Made by a program: the position numbers and the translations under genes. A DNA stretch of 18,170 nucleotides from positions 1 to 18,170 of the forward strand of contig CAYVBE010000067.1 of NCBI GenBank assembly GCA_964448935.1, written 5' to 3'. Under the pieces are notes generated by a model. That model saw only the letters and a program-made list of their open reading frames with translations. It was not told where the DNA came from and searched no databases. This DNA is from CAYVBE01 sp964448935. GTDB lineage: Bacteria; Planctomycetota; Brocadiia; SM23-32. Shown one piece after another: positions 14,895-18,170 of the stretch (position 1 is its first letter; every line of letters starts with the position of its first letter).

Positions 14895-17843
14895 GTGTTC
14901 AACAGGTGGGTGTTGGCAGTCCATGTGATCTTGGTGCTTGGCTTTGGGGTCAGTGCAACCGCGGCGGCACAGGAGCCGGTGAACCCGGACCTGATTGCGG
15001 CGGGCAGGGCGGTCCTCGAATACCTGCAGGGCCGGGACGGCCGGGGCATCATCAGCGGGCAGAACGTGTATCCGCACGCCCCCAACTCCTATCAGAGCGT
15101 CGGACGCAGACCGGCCATCTGGATGGAAAACATGGAGTGGATGACGGTCGAAAGGGCGCAGGTCTATATTCGCGACTACCAGCGCTGCCGTCCGATTCTA
15201 TGCTTCGGCTGGCACTGGGCCCTGGGGCGCAAGTGGGATGCCTGGGGCCGGTCCTGCAACCGCGAAGGTCCCGACCCCTATCCGACCACCCGGCCGGACG
15301 TGGGCCGGGTGATCACGCCCGGCACGCCCGAGCACGAACTCATGCTGGGGGACCTGCGACGCGTCACAGAGGTGTTTCTGGCGTTCCAGGAAGCCGGCAT
15401 CCCCATCCTGTGGCGCGGCATGCACGAGCACGGCGGCGGGTGGTTCTGGTATGACGACAGGAAGACCCCCGAGAACAGCGCGGAGTTGTGGCGCATCAGC
15501 TTCAACTACTTCAAGAAGGCGGGCGTCAACAACCTGATCTGGCAGTACAACTCGGCGCACGGCCTCACGGACGAAAACGACTACCGCAAGCGCTTCTACC
15601 CCGGTAACGAGTACGTGGACATCGTGGACGTGAACATGTACGACAGCGACCACCACGTGGACGTAAAGGGGCAGTGGCGGTACTGGGACCGGATGCGCTA
15701 CCTCAGCGACGGGGAAAAACCCGTTGGCGGCGGCGACCAGCCCGTGCCGCACAACCCGGACTACATTGCGGAAGGCATATTCCCCCCGTGGCTCTTCGGC
15801 ACGGCCTGGGAGGGCGCGCCCTTCACGCCTCACCGCCATACCATCAGTTGGGCGCGGTATTACTACGGCGCCGCCAACGTCGTCACCCTCGCTGACCTGC
15901 CGCTCTTTGACAACGGCGGAGCGAATCCCGACACCTACGGCAACGTGTATCCGGAAGTCGGCGTCGTGAACCCCGCGCCTCAGACATGGGTCTACGACTC
16001 CGACCCGGTCATCGAGGTCCACGCGAAAGACCGTGACGGTCATGTGACGCGGCTGGAGCTGTTCGCCGAGGACGTCCTGACGGGCCGGAGGCAACGCATC
16101 GCCTCGATGGTCGGTGAGGATGCGAACGAGTCCGACGTCTACCGTTTCACCTGGACGGACATGCCCGACGGCACGTTCATGGTGTCCGCCGCCGCCACAG
16201 ACGACAGCGGCCATGTGTCCGACAGCCTGGACATGGGCGAAACCTGGATGTGGAGCAACTGGGTGTGGGTCACCAAAGGGTATCACAATATCGCCAAGGG
16301 GAAGCCGGCGATCGCCTCCTCTCATTTTCTGGACCGGACGGCGGACCGCGTCACCGACGACAACTACGAGACGGCATGGGAGAGCGATTATAAAGGCTCT
16401 CCCGATCCGCACGATGCCTGGGTGTACGTGGACCTTGAAGATTCGTATCCAATAGACCAGGTCAATCTGCGTTGGAATTGGCGGGCGTACGCCCGGGACT
16501 TCGAGATTCAGGTCTCGGACGACGCCGATTCCTGGACGACGGTCTACGAGAAAAGCCGGTTCACGGGGAGCGTCCCGGCCGACTGGGCGGAGGTCAATTT
16601 CTGTACGTTCCCGACCGTGGAAGCCCGTTACGTTCGCTTCCTTGGGAAGCGCATCCGGCACGGGCATGAACCGTACTTCGGATATAAACTCTCCCAGATC
16701 GAGGTCCCCGTTCCGCTGGATGCGACCCCGCCCGGGACGCCCGTCTACCTGGACCTTCACAACGACAATCAACTCTGGGAACGGCGTTTCGAGCGCACGG
16801 CGCTCGGTACCCCGCCCAGCGTTGTCCACACCGGTAGCAACTACGCCTACCAGCGGCAGTATTTCGACCGCGTGGGCCAGCAACTCTGCGGCCGGGTCAG
16901 GTTCGGCCCCGGCGACGGCCGCTTTGCCCTCCGGCTTTACGACGGCGCGCCGCACGATCTGGCTGAGTTCGCGGGCGGACACCTGCATTTCTGGGCGCGG
17001 TCCGACGGGGAGCGTTCCTATCCACTATGCGTTCGAGACGCAGCGGGCCTGCACGAGGTTTGCCGCCTTAAGCTGTCCCCCGAGTGGCGCCGCTTCCGGA
17101 TTTCGGTCGCGGACATCGCACGGACCGCGGACCTGAGTTCGGTCAGTGCCCCCTTCGTCATAACGGATGACGGCAACGCCGCGGCGTTCTGCTTCCGCGA
17201 TCTTTACTGGTCCTCTGTCCCGCCGTCCGCCCCTCCGGCCAACATCGTCATGGATCCGTCGTTCGATGCCAGCGAGGAACCGTTCGCGGGCCTCCTGCGG
17301 ATTTCCGGCGCCCAGCGCAACCGGGGCTGGCATGTCGGGTCCTACCGGGACGCCCCACCGCGCTGGGAGCGCGACGTCGCCGGGGGGCGGGCGCGGGTGG
17401 TTGGCGGAAGGGGGCAGGGCATGGCGCAGGTTATCCTCGACGAAAGGGCGACCACGGGCTTGTGGGAGTTCTCATTCAGGGTCGGAATCGGGGAAGAGTT
17501 CGGGCCGGGCCCCGGGTTCTCGGCCGCTGTCTTCGGCCTCAACCGGGGATTCAATGCGGACCTCCTGGTCTTCGGAAAGCCGGAGCATATCGGCCCCCGG
17601 CTTCCGGGTTCGGGCTCTTCGGGAAGGTGGCCGGTGGGCACCTTGCTGGGCCGTGTCGAGATCGGAGGGGATGAGCCGCCGGCGGAGACGGAGAGCGTCT
17701 CGGTTCCCCTGGATTTCGGGCCGGGTTTCGACAACATCCTCATCCTGTTCTGGTCGGAGGCTGTGCGTCCCGATGCCGGAGAGGTCTTCTGGATGGACGA
17801 TGTGGCGATCAGTCCGGCCGCTGACAGGGATGATGAAACTTGA
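14895..17843 (+). CDS. GH26-like protein with F5/8 module and two extra C-terminal sandwich regions (copy B), secreted
   Basis: A 982-residue exported GH26 relative. Order: signal peptide (VFNRWVLAVHVILVLGFG, cleavage near AAAQ|EPV); GH26 barrel (about 30-345); Ig-like region (about 352-455); F5/8 type C / CBM32-like module (about 464-605, NIAKGKPAIASS to KLSQIEVPV); a sandwich region with HLHFWARSDGERSY and SPEWRRFRISV (about 610-778), like carbohydrate-binding modules; and a last region (about 780-975) from NIVMDPSFDAS. The acid/base Glu178 is kept in WRGMHEHGGGWFWY. At the nucleophile site, where copy A has AIGED, this protein has GGGDQ, placing Asp281 where Glu belongs (anchored by KPV/KPL before and NPD after). 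It may be slow, altered, or a binding pseudoenzyme. It lies about 96 bases after a sulfatase gene and 72 before copy C. Confidence 0.88.
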   Translation: MFNRWVLAVHVILVLGFGVSATAAAQEPVNPDLIAAGRAVLEYLQGRDGRGIISGQNVYPHAPNSYQSVGRRPAIWMENMEWMTVERAQVYIRDYQRCRPILCFGWHWALGRKWDAWGRSCNREGPDPYPTTRPDVGRVITPGTPEHELMLGDLRRVTEVFLAFQEAGIPILWRGMHEHGGGWFWYDDRKTPENSAELWRISFNYFKKAGVNNLIWQYNSAHGLTDENDYRKRFYPGNEYVDIVDVNMYDSDHHVDVKGQWRYWDRMRYLSDGEKPVGGGDQPVPHNPDYIAEGIFPPWLFGTAWEGAPFTPHRHTISWARYYYGAANVVTLADLPLFDNGGANPDTYGNVYPEVGVVNPAPQTWVYDSDPVIEVHAKDRDGHVTRLELFAEDVLTGRRQRIASMVGEDANESDVYRFTWTDMPDGTFMVSAAATDDSGHVSDSLDMGETWMWSNWVWVTKGYHNIAKGKPAIASSHFLDRTADRVTDDNYETAWESDYKGSPDPHDAWVYVDLEDSYPIDQVNLRWNWRAYARDFEIQVSDDADSWTTVYEKSRFTGSVPADWAEVNFCTFPTVEARYVRFLGKRIRHGHEPYFGYKLSQIEVPVPLDATPPGTPVYLDLHNDNQLWERRFERTALGTPPSVVHTGSNYAYQRQYFDRVGQQLCGRVRFGPGDGRFALRLYDGAPHDLAEFAGGHLHFWARSDGERSYPLCVRDAAGLHEVCRLKLSPEWRRFRISVADIARTADLSSVSAPFVITDDGNAAAFCFRDLYWSSVPPSAPPANIVMDPSFDASEEPFAGLLRISGAQRNRGWHVGSYRDAPPRWERDVAGGRARVVGGRGQGMAQVILDERATTGLWEFSFRVGIGEEFGPGPGFSAAVFGLNRGFNADLLVFGKPEHIGPRLPGSGSSGRWPVGTLLGRVEIGGDEPPAETESVSVPLDFGPGFDNILILFWSEAVRPDAGEVFWMDDVAISPAADRDDET

Positions 17844-17864
17844 CAGGGCGGCAACGCGCCTGTC
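17842..17864 (+). other. Stem-loop with GCAA tetraloop after GH26 copy B
   Basis: GACAGG-GCG-GCAA-CGC-G-CCTGTC forms a nine-pair stem with one bulged G and a GNRA-type loop. It begins inside the stop codon of copy B. No U-run follows. A second small hairpin, GTAAC/GTTAC (17876-17893), lies between it and the copy C ribosome binding site. It could stabilise the upstream mRNA or lower read-through into copy C; function is inferred. Confidence 0.4.
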
Positions 17865-17915
17865 TAAACGGGCAAGTAACCGTGAGCAGTTACACAGATC
17901 AGGGAGGCGCATGTG

Positions 17916-18170
17916 ATGGATGGCTTGAGGAAAGACGGGGCGGTTGTTGGTTGGCGTCTGGTGTGCGCAGTGGCCTTTGCGCAGCTGGTTCTGCTTTCAG
18001 GTGCCGTGCGGGCCGCGGAGCCGGCGGACCCGGACCTGATACCGGAGGCGCGGAGGTTGCTGCAGTACCTGGAAGGCATTCAGGGCGAAGGCATCCTGGC
18101 CGGCAAGCAGAGCAGCGGCGGCGGCTCTCGTCTCTTGAAGGGGCCCTTGCCCTTCTTGCGCCCCGGGCTT
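17916..18170 (+). CDS. GH26-like secreted protein, N-terminal fragment (copy C, runs off right edge)
   Basis: The first 85 codons of a third GH26 paralogue. ATG 17916 is chosen because GGAGG (17903-17907) lies 8 bases upstream; GTG 17913 is the in-frame alternative. The start shows a signal peptide (basic LRKD, then hydrophobic VAFAQLVLLSGAV, cleavage near VRA|AEP). The mature N-terminus EPADPDLIPEARRLLQYLEG closely matches EPVDPHLIPEARRLLDYM in copy A and EPVNPDLIAAGRAVLEYLQG in copy B. The following GEGILAGKQSS corresponds to the substrate-cleft strand near the GH26 start (GEKIITGLS in A, GRGIISGQN in B). The catalytic residues lie beyond the window, so activity cannot be judged. It lies 72 bases behind copy B in the same direction, consistent with tandem duplication in one operon. 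Confidence 0.85.
   Translation, partial: MDGLRKDGAVVGWRLVCAVAFAQLVLLSGAVRAAEPADPDLIPEARRLLQYLEGIQGEGILAGKQSSGGGSRLLKGPLPFLRPGL

Noticed and set aside
15198..16988. A 596-codon minus-strand open frame opposite GH26 copy B
   Set aside because: Same antisense effect of GC-rich codons; composition is Val/Arg/Pro-rich and shows no family features.
1..18170. CRISPR arrays, insertion sequences, integrases or phage genes
   Set aside because: No regularly spaced repeats, transposase-like or integrase-like frames or terminal inverted repeats were found on reading the window.

Overview
This is a high-GC bacterial window (roughly two-thirds G+C by eye) holding a dense carbohydrate-degradation locus. 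Three sulfatases flank or lie among three GH26 glycoside hydrolases, a GH106-type alpha-L-rhamnosidase, a GH127-like beta-L-arabinofuranosidase, a GH43-type enzyme and a ThuA-domain protein. There is no SusC/SusD pair, transporter or regulator. Many S1 sulfatases together with GH26/GH43/GH106 enzymes, ThuA proteins and strong Shine-Dalgarno sites point to a PVC-superphylum bacterium (Kiritimatiellota, Lentisphaerota, Planctomycetota or Verrucomicrobiota are the candidates). The phylum is inference; no phylogenetic marker is present.

Layout. Positions 1-1261 (minus strand) hold a sulfatase that runs off the left edge and carries an apparent 1-base frameshift near 379/380. Positions 1407-1495 (minus strand) are a complete tRNA-Leu(UAA) with encoded CCA, its own plausible promoter (1506-1535) and a very stable hairpin directly after its 3' end. 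A plus-strand promoter candidate (1598-1624) precedes everything that follows. All genes from 1657 to the right edge run on the plus strand with gaps of about 34-123 bases, so they are probably one long operon: sulfatase (heparan-N-sulfatase-like), GH106, GH127-like, GH26 (copy A), ThuA (interrupted by an in-frame TAG), GH43, sulfatase, GH26 (copy B), and the first 85 codons of a third GH26 (copy C).

How the genes may work together. The GH106, GH127-like, GH26 and ThuA proteins have Sec-type signal peptides. The three sulfatases and the GH43 protein have none and begin directly at the first strand of their fold. This suggests a two-compartment scheme: exported enzymes trim and cut a branched glycan, and sulfate removal plus final side-chain cleavage take place in the cytoplasm after uptake. 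The enzyme set suggests a sulfated polymer with rhamnose and arabinose (possibly xylose) on or in a beta-mannan- or beta-xylan-like backbone; the exact substrate cannot be read from sequence.

The most interesting points are: GH26 copy B appears to have Asp where the GH26 nucleophile Glu should be, although it keeps the acid/base Glu and gains a large C-terminal binding region; the three GH26 copies share a conserved mature N-terminus; two genes within 12 kb carry single-base lesions; and sulfatases and glycosidases seem to be split between compartments.
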